A stretch of DNA of 40,000 nt, taken from an uncultured Hyphomicrobiales bacterium (GTDB taxonomy: Bacteria > Pseudomonadota > Alphaproteobacteria > Rhizobiales > Xanthobacteraceae). Shown here in pieces: positions 15,513 to 25,791 of this stretch. The notes under the pieces were generated by a model. The model was not told the origin of the DNA. It made no database searches and saw nothing but the letters and a program-made list of their open reading frames with translations. Every line of letters begins with the position of its first letter. The first letter of the stretch is position 1. The stretch lies in NCBI GenBank assembly GCA_903929045.1, contig CAIYTE010000168.1, forward strand, positions 1 through 40,000, read 5' to 3'. Both the position numbers and the translations under genes were made by a program.

Positions 15513-16610
15513 CTAGAACTTCACGATCTCCACCCAGTTCGGCTTCTTGCCGACCGGGTATTCCTTGAGCTTGGTCAGTCTGCCGCTCTTCTTGTCAATC
15601 GAATAGCTGGTCATGCTGTTCGACAATTCGCCGACGGCGAGCAGTACGCGTCCGGTTGGATCGATACTGAAAGCGCGCGGCTGCTTCTCGGTCGGAAACG
15701 AGTCGATCGCGGTCAGCGCGCCGGTTTTGGTGTCGACCGCGAACGCCGCGAGCGTGCTCGACGTGCGCTCCGAGGCATAGAGAAATTTGCCGTCGGGGGT
15801 GAGATGGATGTCGGCGGCCCACGGTTTGCCGTCAAAGCCTTTCGGCAGCGAAGTCGTGACCTGCGTCTCCTTTTTCAGCGTGCCGGTTCTGGCGTCCCAG
15901 GGAAACACATAGATCGAGCCGTCGAGTTCGCTGACGAGGTAGACGAACTTCTTGTTCGGCGAGAACACGATATGGCGCGCGCCCGCCTTGGCCTTGACGC
16001 TGACGGTCGGTGGATCGTTCGGCGTCAGTTTTCCGTTTTTGGCGTCGAATTTCTGCTGATAGATGAGGTCGCCGCCAAGGCTGGTGTGCAGCACATATTT
16101 GTTGGTCGGATCGGTGACGATGCAATGCGCGTTCGGCTGTGTGGCGACTGTCTGTGTCGCCGCTTGCACGACGCCATTGGCCCCGATGGGGTTCACCGTG
16201 ACCTTGTTGCCGCCATAGCTGGCGCTGAGCAGGAATTTGCCGGTGCGGTCGGTGGCGACATAAGCCATGGAATCGGCGAGCGGGCCGACGCCGGCCTGCG
16301 TGAGCTTTCCGGTCTTATTATCGATGTTGAAGGTGACGGCAGCGTATGGCTCGTTGCGCAAACCGACATAAAGCCGCTTCTTGTCGGGGCTGACATTCAT
16401 CGGCAGCGATCCGCCGCGCTTTTCCGGACCCGGCACCGCCGTGGTCGCGATCGGCGTCAGGTCGCCATTGGCTTTCAGCTCAAGGACGGTGACGTCCTGG
16501 CTGTCTGAACTGCCGACATAGACGAAGGTGGCGGCTTGCGCGGATGGCATCAGCATTCCGCTGCCGAGAACAGCCGACAGACCCAGCACCGCGATTTCCA
16601 GTCTACGCAT
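15513..16610 (-). CDS. exported lactonase-family seven-bladed beta-propeller protein
   Basis: The 365-residue product has a Sec signal (LSAVLGSGMLMPSAQA, cleavage near residue 26) and repeated propeller blades of the 6-phosphogluconolactonase (PF10282) type: FVYVGSSDSQDVTVLEL, NVSPDKKRLYVGLR, HIVFSPNKKFVYLVSEL, HLTPDGKFLYASERTSS and SIDPTGRVLLAVGE. Cytoplasmic Pgl would not be exported, so a periplasmic lactonase or scaffold role is more likely. A GGGGGG ribosome binding site precedes the ATG at 16610. It lies 39 bases after the exported alpha/beta hydrolase and 22 bases before the RraA-like gene, consistent with a shared pathway that opens lactones or esters outside the inner membrane. Confidence 0.87.
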   Translation of the reverse strand: MRRLEIAVLGLSAVLGSGMLMPSAQAATFVYVGSSDSQDVTVLELKANGDLTPIATTAVPGPEKRGGSLPMNVSPDKKRLYVGLRNEPYAAVTFNIDNKTGKLTQAGVGPLADSMAYVATDRTGKFLLSASYGGNKVTVNPIGANGVVQAATQTVATQPNAHCIVTDPTNKYVLHTSLGGDLIYQQKFDAKNGKLTPNDPPTVSVKAKAGARHIVFSPNKKFVYLVSELDGSIYVFPWDARTGTLKKETQVTTSLPKGFDGKPWAADIHLTPDGKFLYASERTSSTLAAFAVDTKTGALTAIDSFPTEKQPRAFSIDPTGRVLLAVGELSNSMTSYSIDKKSGRLTKLKEYPVGKKPNWVEIVKF

Positions 16611-16649
16611 GGCAGTCCCCCCGATTTATGTTTGTTGTCGTGGTGTCGA

Positions 16650-17723
16650 TCACATCGCGCGTTGCGGCGCGGTCTGCAAAAGCTCCCGCAATTGCCGGGC
16701 GTAGAATTTGGCGTTTCCGGTGGTGAGATGGCCGCTGGTCTCGGTGCTCGCTGGAATGAGCAGCAGCTTGCCGTTCTTCACCTGCTTCATGGCGGCTTCG
16801 GTGACGCCTGTTTCGGGCGGATTGCGCTCGTCGTCGGCGGCGTTGATGGCGAGCAAGGTTGCTTCGATCCTGGCGAGGTTCGGTGCGGCGTCGTAGTCGC
16901 CGGACGAGCCCCACTGCCAGAGGAAGTCGTTGGCATCCGCCGTCACCGCCACGGCGAGGCGGGCATCGACGACTTTATCGGCCAGTGCACGGGTCGGCGC
17001 CTGCTTCTGGTAGTTCAGCGTGCCGCCGGCGGTGGCGATGGCGAAGAACACACTCGCGGTTTTCACCGCGTTGGGCTGCTTGGTGTAATTGCCGTTGGCG
17101 TAATCGGGATCCTGCCGGATCGATTCCAGCATCATCCGCCGCAGCATCCAGTTGCGCGCCGCCATGGCGGTCGGTTGCGACGCCATCGGCACGGCGATGT
17201 CCATGAACTGCGGATACATCGAGGCCCACAGCCACGTTTCCATGCCGCCCATCGAATTGCCGATGACCATGCGCAGCCGCTTGATGCCGAGGCCTTCGGT
17301 CAGCAGCCGGTGCTGGGCATCGACCATGTCGGCGTAATTGTACTGCGGAAATTTCGTTTTCAGGCCGTCGGAGGGCTTCGACGATTTGCCGTGACCGACG
17401 GCGTCCGGGAGGATGATGAAATATTTCGTCGCGTCGAGCGGCTGGCCGGCGCCGAACAACTCACCGGCGAAAGCAGGCGTCAGCATGTTGCCTGCGGCGC
17501 CACCGGTGCCGTGCAGCACCAGAACCGGCTGGCCGGTGGGTTCGCCGATGGTGGTGTAGGCGAGCTTGAGCTCGGGCATTACCTCGCCGGTGTGGAATTT
17601 GAAATCGCGCGCGGTCCACGTGCCCTGCTTCGGCGCGGGATAATCGGCGGCGTTGGCGGCGAAGGACATCAGGGTCATGGCGGACGCAATAAGGGCGTGA
17701 CGGCAGGACGATGTGCGATTCAT
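16650..17723 (-). CDS. exported alpha/beta hydrolase, homoserine O-acetyltransferase-like
   Basis: The sequence has a Sec signal (LIASAMTLMSFAANA-A, cleavage near residue 25) and a MetX-like alpha/beta-hydrolase fold of 357 residues. Visible elements are the oxyanion region LVLHGTGGAAGN, the DAVGHGKSSKPSDGL segment typical of MetX, and the nucleophile elbow VIGNSMGGMETW (Ser157). The C-terminal histidine is probably in TSGHLTTGNA. True MetX is cytoplasmic, so the signal peptide argues for a hydrolase acting on an ester or lactone in the periplasm. It is the first gene of the operon ending with the RraA-like gene, with GGGAGAA six bases before the ATG. Confidence 0.87.
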   Translation of the reverse strand: MNRTSSCRHALIASAMTLMSFAANAADYPAPKQGTWTARDFKFHTGEVMPELKLAYTTIGEPTGQPVLVLHGTGGAAGNMLTPAFAGELFGAGQPLDATKYFIILPDAVGHGKSSKPSDGLKTKFPQYNYADMVDAQHRLLTEGLGIKRLRMVIGNSMGGMETWLWASMYPQFMDIAVPMASQPTAMAARNWMLRRMMLESIRQDPDYANGNYTKQPNAVKTASVFFAIATAGGTLNYQKQAPTRALADKVVDARLAVAVTADANDFLWQWGSSGDYDAAPNLARIEATLLAINAADDERNPPETGVTEAAMKQVKNGKLLLIPASTETSGHLTTGNAKFYARQLRELLQTAPQRAM

Positions 17724-17807
17724 GGCGTTCTCCCGGATGCGCTTTTTGACGCGCTTGGCAGGGAGGCTAGCGAATAGAGAAGGGGGCGGGAAGGGGAGGT
17801 GCTCCGC

Positions 17808-17919
17808 CTCATCCTGAGGAGCCCGCCGCAGCGTCAGCGGAGGGCGGGCGTCTCGAAGGAGAGGCGGCCTTCATGGTTCGAGACGCGTTGCTTCGCAACG
17901 CTCCTCACCATGAGGATCA
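17808..17919. repeat. intergenic inverted repeat, 'CATCCTGAGG' type, second copy
   Basis: CTCATCCTGAGGAGC at the left is answered by GCTCCTCACCATGAG at the right (13 of 15). Internal pairs include GGTTCGAGACGCGTTGCTTCGCAACG and CGTCTCGAAGG. It is related to the element at 1061-1173. It touches the 3' end of the lytic transglycosylase gene. Confidence 0.7.
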
Positions 17920-17920
17920 C

Positions 17921-19246
17921 TTACCGCTCTGCGACGCGGGCGAGCTTGGGCTTGTCCGGTCTATGCTGCTTGCGCGCGGCCAGGAGCTGGATCGGCGGAT
18001 TGATTGCCGCTTTGGCTGCTGTTTTAGCCTTTGCATCGCTTTTCTCGGGCGCTGCGATGGTGATGACCTTGGCGATGCTGGTTTTCTGGCCCGTGATCTT
18101 GGCCGTCGGCTTGGTCATGTCGATGACCGCCGTAACGCGCGCGCCGTGCTTGGAGATATTGAGCGGTGCGGCCAGGGCCGCCGCGGGCACGGCACTGTCA
18201 GCCGAGGCGACGACGATGGGTTTTGCGGTTTCGGCCGAGGCCGCGTCGGTCTTCGGCGTGTCGGCCTTGGCCGCCTTCGTTGCGAGGTTCTTCTCAATCG
18301 AAGCAATGCGATGCTTCGACGGTGTCTTGGCATTCTCGGCCACCATCGTCGCGGCTTCCGCCCGCAACGGCGAACGCGCCGGCAGCGGAATGGTCGCCGG
18401 GCCGTTGGCGGCATAGAGACCGGCGGCTTCCTGGCACGGCGCGTGACGCGGCAGACGTTGACCGGGCAGCAGCGAGGCGGCGGTCCAGTTTTCCGCCGGG
18501 CGGCCGGTGATCGTCTCCACATAGCCTTTGGTTTCTTCCGGCAGCTTGGTCTTCTTGCCGAGCCAATCCTGAATCTTCTTCGGGCCGGCGTTGTAGGCGG
18601 CAGCGGCGAGACCGAGATTGCCGAACTGCGACACGAGTTCGCGCAGCAAACGCGCCGACGCGGGGATCGCCTGCAGCGGATCAAACGGATTGCTCACGCC
18701 CATGCTGGCGGCGGTCGCCGGCATGAATTGTGCGACGCCTTGCGCGCCGACCTTGCTGACGACTTCCGGCTGGAAGCGGCTTTCCTGAAACAGCAGGCTG
18801 ATGAAGAAGGGCACCGGCAGATTGTTGTCTTCGGCGGCCTTGGTCAGCGTATCGCAGACTTCCTCGCGGGTGCGATGCACGACCGGCTTGGCGATCGGCG
18901 GCAGCGGGATGCGCTCCGGCACAGCGGTGGGTGTCGCGATGGCGGGTGTTTCGACCGCGTTCTCGACCGCAACCATTTCGGTGGCGATGGGCTCTGCAGA
19001 CTCGCTCGACGGCGTTTCCGCCGCGATGTCGGCGGCGCTGACATCCACTGGAATCTCTGCGGGAATTTCGGCGCGCACCGCATCGGCGCTGCCGGCTTCG
19101 GGGGCATCGAACGGCGCGCGGGCGGCGTGATATTTGCCGTCCATCTTCGCGCCGGTGAATTCATCGAGCGAGAGGCGAGAATCGGAACCGGTCGCACCTG
19201 ACCATGTCATCAAACACACACAAGCAGGCACGAAGAGTTGCCGCAT
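17921..19246 (-). CDS. lytic murein transglycosylase (SLT domain)
   Basis: This enzyme would cleave the MurNAc-GlcNAc bond of peptidoglycan. The SLT domain (about residues 127-260) shows the catalytic glutamate in LLFQESRFQPE (Glu155), then GAQGVAQFMPATAASMG, NPFDPLQAIPASARLL and the AAAYNAGPKKIQDWLG motif. It is preceded by a signal-like N-terminus (FVPACVCLMTWSGATG) and an acidic Ala/Glu/Pro linker, and followed by a 170-residue Lys/Ala/Thr-rich tail that could bind the wall. The start is the ATG at 19246, with GAGG ten bases upstream, because the signal peptide begins there; the frame is open to 19330. It is a stand-alone gene with a hairpin upstream. Confidence 0.9.
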   Translation of the reverse strand: MRQLFVPACVCLMTWSGATGSDSRLSLDEFTGAKMDGKYHAARAPFDAPEAGSADAVRAEIPAEIPVDVSAADIAAETPSSESAEPIATEMVAVENAVETPAIATPTAVPERIPLPPIAKPVVHRTREEVCDTLTKAAEDNNLPVPFFISLLFQESRFQPEVVSKVGAQGVAQFMPATAASMGVSNPFDPLQAIPASARLLRELVSQFGNLGLAAAAYNAGPKKIQDWLGKKTKLPEETKGYVETITGRPAENWTAASLLPGQRLPRHAPCQEAAGLYAANGPATIPLPARSPLRAEAATMVAENAKTPSKHRIASIEKNLATKAAKADTPKTDAASAETAKPIVVASADSAVPAAALAAPLNISKHGARVTAVIDMTKPTAKITGQKTSIAKVITIAAPEKSDAKAKTAAKAAINPPIQLLAARKQHRPDKPKLARVAER

Positions 19247-19413
19247 TTCTTGCGAACCTCGTTTCGATGGCGCACCGCATTCAGCGGCCGCGAACAATGT
19301 GGTGGTGAGGAGATGCCCCTCGTGATGCACTTCTGTGCAGTCAGAATGGGACAGATTTAGGACCGGAAATAAAGGGATTCGCCGCGTTATCGCCGCAGTT
19401 CCCGGCGCGAAAG

Positions 19414-19450
19414 TTCCGCGCGGTTAGCGCAACGCTAACATCGCGCGGAA
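19414..19450 (-). terminator. stable 16-bp hairpin between MBL-fold gene and transglycosylase gene
   Basis: TTCCGCGCG-GTTAGCG (19414-19429) pairs with CGCTAAC-CGCGCGGAA (19433-19450) with a three-base loop and a two-base bulge. It lies 38 bases after the MBL-fold stop on the minus strand. There is no T run, so it is a barrier-type or Rho-assisted terminator, or a binding site. Confidence 0.5.
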
Positions 19451-19487
19451 GATTTCAAACGAATGGTTCGACTTTACCTTATCGAAT

Positions 19488-20405
19488 TCAACGTGCTTCC
19501 GCGTATGCGGCTTTGATCGCGCCGGCGAGACGTCCCTTGTCCGGCGCGCGTTCGCCGAAGGTTGCGGTGACCGATTCGATTGTCTGATCGACGCTGCGTC
19601 CGACTTTCTTTTCGGCTGCGGTGCGTTCGGCGATCTCTTTCAAATAATTGCGATAGCCGGTGATGAACGTCACGCCGTCGCCGGTCGGGCCGTGACTCGG
19701 CACGATGATCGCCGGATTCAAGGCTTCGAGCGCATCCAGACTCACGAGCCAGTGGCTCACCGTCGAATGCGGGCTGGCAAAGGCCGGCTGCGCGCGCATG
19801 GCGATGTCGCCGGAAAACAGAACGCGATCGGCGTCGACCCAGATAATCGTGTCGCCGACGGTGTGGTTCGCGCCCATCGCCGTGAGTTTCGCGTGAATGC
19901 CGCCGAGATCGAGATCGTAATCTTTCTCGAAGGTGATGTCGGCCCTGCGGAAGTCCGCGCCCTTGAGCAATTCGGCGTGAACGTCGGAGCGCGTGGCGAA
20001 GACCTTGGCGAGGCTCAGGCCGACCTCGGCGATTTCCTTGATTTCGTCGGTGGAGCGGATGAGCCTGGTCGAGGCGGGAAACGACTGCGCGCCGAGATCG
20101 TGCTCGGGATGAATATGCGTGCTGACGAGATAGAGCTGCTTATCGCCGGCGAGCTTCTTCGCCACCTCGTAGACCGCCTTGCCGTTCGGCGGCCCGAGAC
20201 CGGTGTCGACGACGAGCACAGCGCGCTCGCCGATGATGTAGCCGACATTCGGCACCAGCGGCACGCTGTTGTCCGGGATGATGTGAACTTGCGGCGAAAT
20301 CTGCCGCAGGCCTTCGACCTTGACGATCGGCGGGGCCGGCGTTTGCGCCAGCAGCGGTGTTGAGATGAACGCGAACGCAAGCGCAGCAGCAAGAACAGGC
20401 TTCAT
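19488..20405 (-). CDS. exported metallo-beta-lactamase-fold hydrolase
   Basis: A Sec signal (MKPVLAAALAFAFISTPLLAQ) precedes an MBL fold of 305 residues in all. The metal motif is THIHPEHDLGAQ (His97, His99, Glu101, His102, Asp103), with Glu in the position usually held by the first Asp of HxHxDH. Other family elements are AVLVVDTGLGPPNG, GANHTVGDTIIWVDADRVLFSGDI and IIVPSHGPTGDG. Similar exported proteins are annotated as class B beta-lactamase-like or quinoprotein-relay hydrolases in methylotrophs. It follows the formaldehyde dehydrogenase gene by 60 bases on the same strand, so a role in C1 or aldehyde metabolism is possible but unproven. An ATG with CGGGAG upstream supports the start. Confidence 0.87.
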   Translation of the reverse strand: MKPVLAAALAFAFISTPLLAQTPAPPIVKVEGLRQISPQVHIIPDNSVPLVPNVGYIIGERAVLVVDTGLGPPNGKAVYEVAKKLAGDKQLYLVSTHIHPEHDLGAQSFPASTRLIRSTDEIKEIAEVGLSLAKVFATRSDVHAELLKGADFRRADITFEKDYDLDLGGIHAKLTAMGANHTVGDTIIWVDADRVLFSGDIAMRAQPAFASPHSTVSHWLVSLDALEALNPAIIVPSHGPTGDGVTFITGYRNYLKEIAERTAAEKKVGRSVDQTIESVTATFGERAPDKGRLAGAIKAAYAEAR

Positions 20406-20465
20406 GGCGTTTCTCCCGGGTGTTTTCTTTTCAGACTACACCCGGAAGAAGCAGGCGGCGAGCGG

Positions 20466-21578
<1,113 letters not shown>

Positions 21579-21626
21579 GGGAAGGGCTCCTGAGTGTCGT
21601 TTGGATTTGTGTAGCAGCCCATCATC

Positions 21627-21745
21627 ACACTGTCATTCCGGGACGGCCCGAAGGGCCGGACCCGGAATCCAGGGCGACAAATCGACGACTATGTTTTGGC
21701 TCTGGATTCCGGATCGCCGCTCACGCGGCGTCCGGAATGACAGTG

Positions 21746-21746
<1 letters not shown>
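21627..21746. repeat. nested palindrome with perfect 15-bp inverted ends
   Basis: ACACTGTCATTCCGG (21627-21641) is exactly repeated inverted at 21732-21746. Inside, CCGGAATCCAG and CTGGATTCCGG form a second pair, and GGCCCGAAGGGCC and GCCGCTCACGCGGC form local hairpins. The right end abuts the obgE stop codon. Elements with the same GTCAT ends occur at 27732-27804. Confidence 0.8.
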
Positions 21747-22875
<1,129 letters not shown>

Positions 22876-22885
22876 AGATTTGGCC

Positions 22886-23836
22886 ATGTCACACGATCAC
22901 GACCACCAGAATGCCAAGGGGGACGGCCCCAGCCGCCGCAAGGTGCTGGAATGCATGACCTGGGCCGGAACCGGGGTGCTTTGGACCATTACCGGCGGCG
23001 TGCCGCACTCCCTCGGCCTGGTCGGCGAAGCGGCGGCCCAGGAGGCGAAAGGGCTGAGCTTCCTCCAGATCAGCGACAGCCATATCGGTTTCGACAAGGC
23101 CGCCAATCCCAACGCCAAGGGCACGCTCGAAGAGGCGATCGACCGCATCAAGACCATCCCGGCGCGGCCGTCCTTCATGATCCACACCGGCGACATCACG
23201 CATCTGTCGAAAGAGCAGGAATTCGACGACGCCGAAAAGATCATCTCCGCCGCGCGCATGGACGTGCACTACGTGCCCGGCGAACACGACATCATCGACC
23301 CCGATATCAAGCTCTACAAGGAGCGCTACGGCCGCGGCACCAAGGGCTCCGGCTATTACTCTTTCGACGCCAACGGCGTGCACTTCATGGGCCTCGTCAA
23401 TGTCGCCAATCTCAAAGGCGGCGGCATGGGCAGCCTCGGCGAAGAGCAATTGAAGTGGATCGACGACGATCTGCGCGGCCGCTCGGCGTCGCAGCCGATC
23501 GTCGTGTTCGCGCACATCCCGCTCTGGGCGCTGTATCCGGAATGGGGCTGGGGCACCGAGGACAGCGCGCAGGCGCTCGGCCTGCTCAAGCGCTTCGGCT
23601 CGGTGACCGTGCTCAACGGCCACATTCATCAGGTGATGCAGAAGGTCGAAGGCAACGTCACCTTCCACACCGCGCGTTCGACGGCGTTCCCGCAGCCGGC
23701 GCCCGGCAGCGCGCCCTCGGCCGGTCCAATGAAAGTGCCGGACGACAAACTGCGCACCATGCTCGGCACCGCGAGCGTTACCTTCAAGCAGGGCGAACAG
23801 CGCCTCGCCATCATCGACACGCCGCTCGCAGGCTGA
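22886..23836 (+). CDS. exported calcineurin-like metallophosphoesterase
   Basis: The 316-residue enzyme carries a Tat-like signal: a His/Asp-rich start (SHDHDHQ), SRRKVLECM, a hydrophobic stretch and an AAA site near residue 51. The phosphoesterase motifs are in order: ISDSHIG (DxH), HTGDITHLS (GDxxx), YVPGEHDI (GxHD with Glu133 in place of the usual Asn), FAHIPLW and NGHIHQ. The start at 22886 is preferred because AGGGAG lies upstream; an ATG at 22862 sits in a hairpin loop. It is the first gene of an operon with a cupredoxin (six bases on), an ECF sigma factor and its anti-sigma factor. The substrate (phosphodiester or phosphomonoester) is unknown. Confidence 0.9.
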   Translation: MSHDHDHQNAKGDGPSRRKVLECMTWAGTGVLWTITGGVPHSLGLVGEAAAQEAKGLSFLQISDSHIGFDKAANPNAKGTLEEAIDRIKTIPARPSFMIHTGDITHLSKEQEFDDAEKIISAARMDVHYVPGEHDIIDPDIKLYKERYGRGTKGSGYYSFDANGVHFMGLVNVANLKGGGMGSLGEEQLKWIDDDLRGRSASQPIVVFAHIPLWALYPEWGWGTEDSAQALGLLKRFGSVTVLNGHIHQVMQKVEGNVTFHTARSTAFPQPAPGSAPSAGPMKVPDDKLRTMLGTASVTFKQGEQRLAIIDTPLAG

Positions 23837-23842
23837 CGCACC

Positions 23843-24172
23843 ATGACACAGACAAGAATGCGCCTGCTCGGCGCCGCGATGATGCTCGTTCTCTCGGTTG
23901 CCGTCGCTAACGCGGCAACGATCGAGGTCAAGATCGACAACTTCGCCTACACGCCGCAGACGATCACGGTGAAAGCCGGCGACACGGTGACCTGGACCAA
24001 TGGCGACGACATCCCGCATACGGTGACGTCGAAGACCGGCGCCTTCCGGTCGAAGGCGCTCGACACCGACGACAAGTTCTCGTTCACATTCGCGACACCG
24101 GGCATATTTCCGTATTTTTGCGCCTTGCATCCGCATATGACCGGTTCAATTGTCGTCGAGGCGGGGCCATAG
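23843..24172 (+). CDS. cupredoxin (amicyanin/pseudoazurin-like blue copper protein)
   Basis: This is a small periplasmic type 1 copper protein of 109 residues. A Sec signal (LLGAAMMLVLSVAVANA-A) is followed by the cupredoxin fold: FAYTPQTITVKAGDTVTW, then the copper ligands His59 in DIPHTV and Cys93, His96 and Met99 in PYFCALHPHMTG. The C-x2-H-x2-M spacing is that of amicyanin. It starts six bases after the phosphoesterase stop, so the two exported proteins are co-produced. It may carry electrons or sense and bind copper. The sigma/anti-sigma pair downstream suggests envelope copper or redox stress control. Confidence 0.92.
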   Translation: MTQTRMRLLGAAMMLVLSVAVANAATIEVKIDNFAYTPQTITVKAGDTVTWTNGDDIPHTVTSKTGAFRSKALDTDDKFSFTFATPGIFPYFCALHPHMTGSIVVEAGP

Positions 24173-24231
24173 ATCGGATGAGCGGCGCCGAGCGTATCGC
24201 GGCTCCTGTGCGGAGATCCGGGGAGCAGGTG

Positions 24232-24798
24232 ATGGCGGAACGGGCGTCAGAACGCGAGACCGGCGACAAGGCCGCGCGCTTCAAAGCGCTGGCCTTGCCG
24301 CATCTCGACGACGTCTACACGCTGGCGCGCTATCTCATTCGCAACGCGACTGACGCCGACGACGCCGTGCAGGAATGCTATCTGCGCGCCTTCCGTCATT
24401 TCGACACGTTTCGCGGCGGCGCCATCAAGCCGTGGCTGCTGGCGATTCTGCGTAATGTCTGTCACGCCGCCCGTGCCGGCGGCACGCGGCTGGTCTACAC
24501 GGCAGACACGCCCGCCGACGATGCAGCGCTGGTACCGCTGTGGCGCGAGGCCATCGACACGCCTGAACAGGCGATGTTGCGCCAGCATTCGAGCGGCACG
24601 ATGCAGCGGCTCCTCGGCGAGCTGCCGGCGGAATTTCGCGAGGTCGTGGTGCTGCGCGAAGTCAACGAACTGTCCTATCGCGAGATCGCGACGGTGATCG
24701 AGGCGCCGATCGGCACGGTGATGTCGCGGCTGTCGCGGGGCCGCGATCTGCTGCGGGCGGCGTGGCTCGCAGCCGAAGCCAAGGATGATGCACAATGA
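24232..24798 (+). CDS. ECF-family RNA polymerase sigma factor
   Basis: The 188-residue protein has sigma region 2 (VYTLARYLIRNATDADDAVQECYLRAFRHF, and RGGAIKPWLLAILRN for 2.3-2.4) and region 4 (LPAEFREVVVLREVNELSYREIA, then APIGTVMSRLSRGRDLLR). Region 3 is absent, as in all ECF factors. The ATG at 24232 is chosen for the GGGGAG six bases upstream; an ATG at 24178, just after the cupredoxin stop, would add 18 residues without sigma homology. Its stop overlaps the anti-sigma start as ATGA. It probably transcribes the operon itself (autoregulation) and possibly envelope genes elsewhere. Confidence 0.92.
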   Translation: MAERASERETGDKAARFKALALPHLDDVYTLARYLIRNATDADDAVQECYLRAFRHFDTFRGGAIKPWLLAILRNVCHAARAGGTRLVYTADTPADDAALVPLWREAIDTPEQAMLRQHSSGTMQRLLGELPAEFREVVVLREVNELSYREIATVIEAPIGTVMSRLSRGRDLLRAAWLAAEAKDDAQ

Positions 24799-25547
24799 AC
24801 TGCGATGAAGCCAAGGTGTTGATCGACGCACTCGTCGACGGCGAACTCGACGCCGGTCACGCGCATGAAGTCGAACAGCACATCGCCACCTGTCCGGATT
24901 GCGCCGCGCGGCTGCGCGCGCTGAATGAATTTCGCCAGACAATGAATCCGGCGGCGCTGCAATACAAGGCGCCGGAAGCCCTGCGCAGCCGCATCGACAG
25001 CAAGCTGCCGCAGCCGGTGGCGAAAGCGAGCCGGCGGTCGCTGCTCAAGGGCTTTGCGCTCGGCGCCAGCGCCAGCGCGCTGGCGGCGTCGGGCTTGCTG
25101 GTGATGGTCGTGCGGCAGGACGATGACCGCCGCGTGCTGGGCGAGGTCGTGTCGGCGCATCTGCGTTCGTTGCAGGCGCAGCATCTCACCGACGTGGTGT
25201 CGAGCGACCAGCATACGGTGAAGCCGTGGTTCAACGGGCGGCTCGATGTCGCGCCGCCGGTGATCGATCTCACGGCGCAGGGCTTCATGCTGCTGGGCGG
25301 CCGGCTCGATTATGCCGACGCCAAGCCGGTGGCGGCCATCGTCTATCGCCGCCGCATTCACATCATCAATTTGTTCTGCGCGCCGGCGCCCGGCGCCGGA
25401 CGCAGGCCAGCGAAGATGGAAAGCCTGCAAGGCTACAATGTGCGGCGCTGGACCGATAACGGTCTCAACCTCTGGGCGGTCAGCGACATCGCCGTCGATG
25501 AGCTCGGCGAGTTCGGCGAGAAATTCGAGGCGGCGTCGCGGCAATAA
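24795..25547 (+). CDS. zinc-finger (ZAS-type) transmembrane anti-sigma factor
   Basis: The N-terminal anti-sigma domain has the zinc motif H-x3-C-x2-C (His29, Cys33, Cys36 in EQHIATCPDC) with a further cysteine at residue 3 in MNCDEAK. One membrane segment follows at about residues 87-107 (GFALGASASALAASGLLVMVV), then a periplasmic domain of about 140 residues (PWFNGRLDVAPPVIDLTAQGF and GFMLLGGRLDY) typical of alphaproteobacterial regulators of this kind. Translation is coupled to the sigma factor by ATGA. It should hold the sigma factor at the membrane until a periplasmic or redox signal arrives. Confidence 0.9.
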   Translation: MNCDEAKVLIDALVDGELDAGHAHEVEQHIATCPDCAARLRALNEFRQTMNPAALQYKAPEALRSRIDSKLPQPVAKASRRSLLKGFALGASASALAASGLLVMVVRQDDDRRVLGEVVSAHLRSLQAQHLTDVVSSDQHTVKPWFNGRLDVAPPVIDLTAQGFMLLGGRLDYADAKPVAAIVYRRRIHIINLFCAPAPGAGRRPAKMESLQGYNVRRWTDNGLNLWAVSDIAVDELGEFGEKFEAASRQ

Positions 25548-25791
25548 TTTCAGCGCCGTCGCGGCTGTCACTGGAGCGTTGCGCCGCCAGCCTATATACC
25601 GCGGGGCATGATTCCGGCCGCGTCCCCTGCAACGCCGCGTTCCGCCGCCATGGCCGAGTTCAAGAATCTCTCTCGCCGAATGCATCGCTGCCGTTGCAGC
25701 GCGCATCTGACATGATTTAGACCTTGGCTTTGTCGCGCAATTTATAGAGCTTCGTCCAAGAACGGCGAAGAACGCGGATTTCGTGCCATAG
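25548..25791. other. transition from high-GC backbone to low-GC islet
   Basis: These 244 bases hold no supported gene. GC falls sharply after about 25700 (TTTAGACC, TTTATAGAGC). I see no tRNA remnant, direct repeat or recombinase site marking the boundary. Confidence 0.4.
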
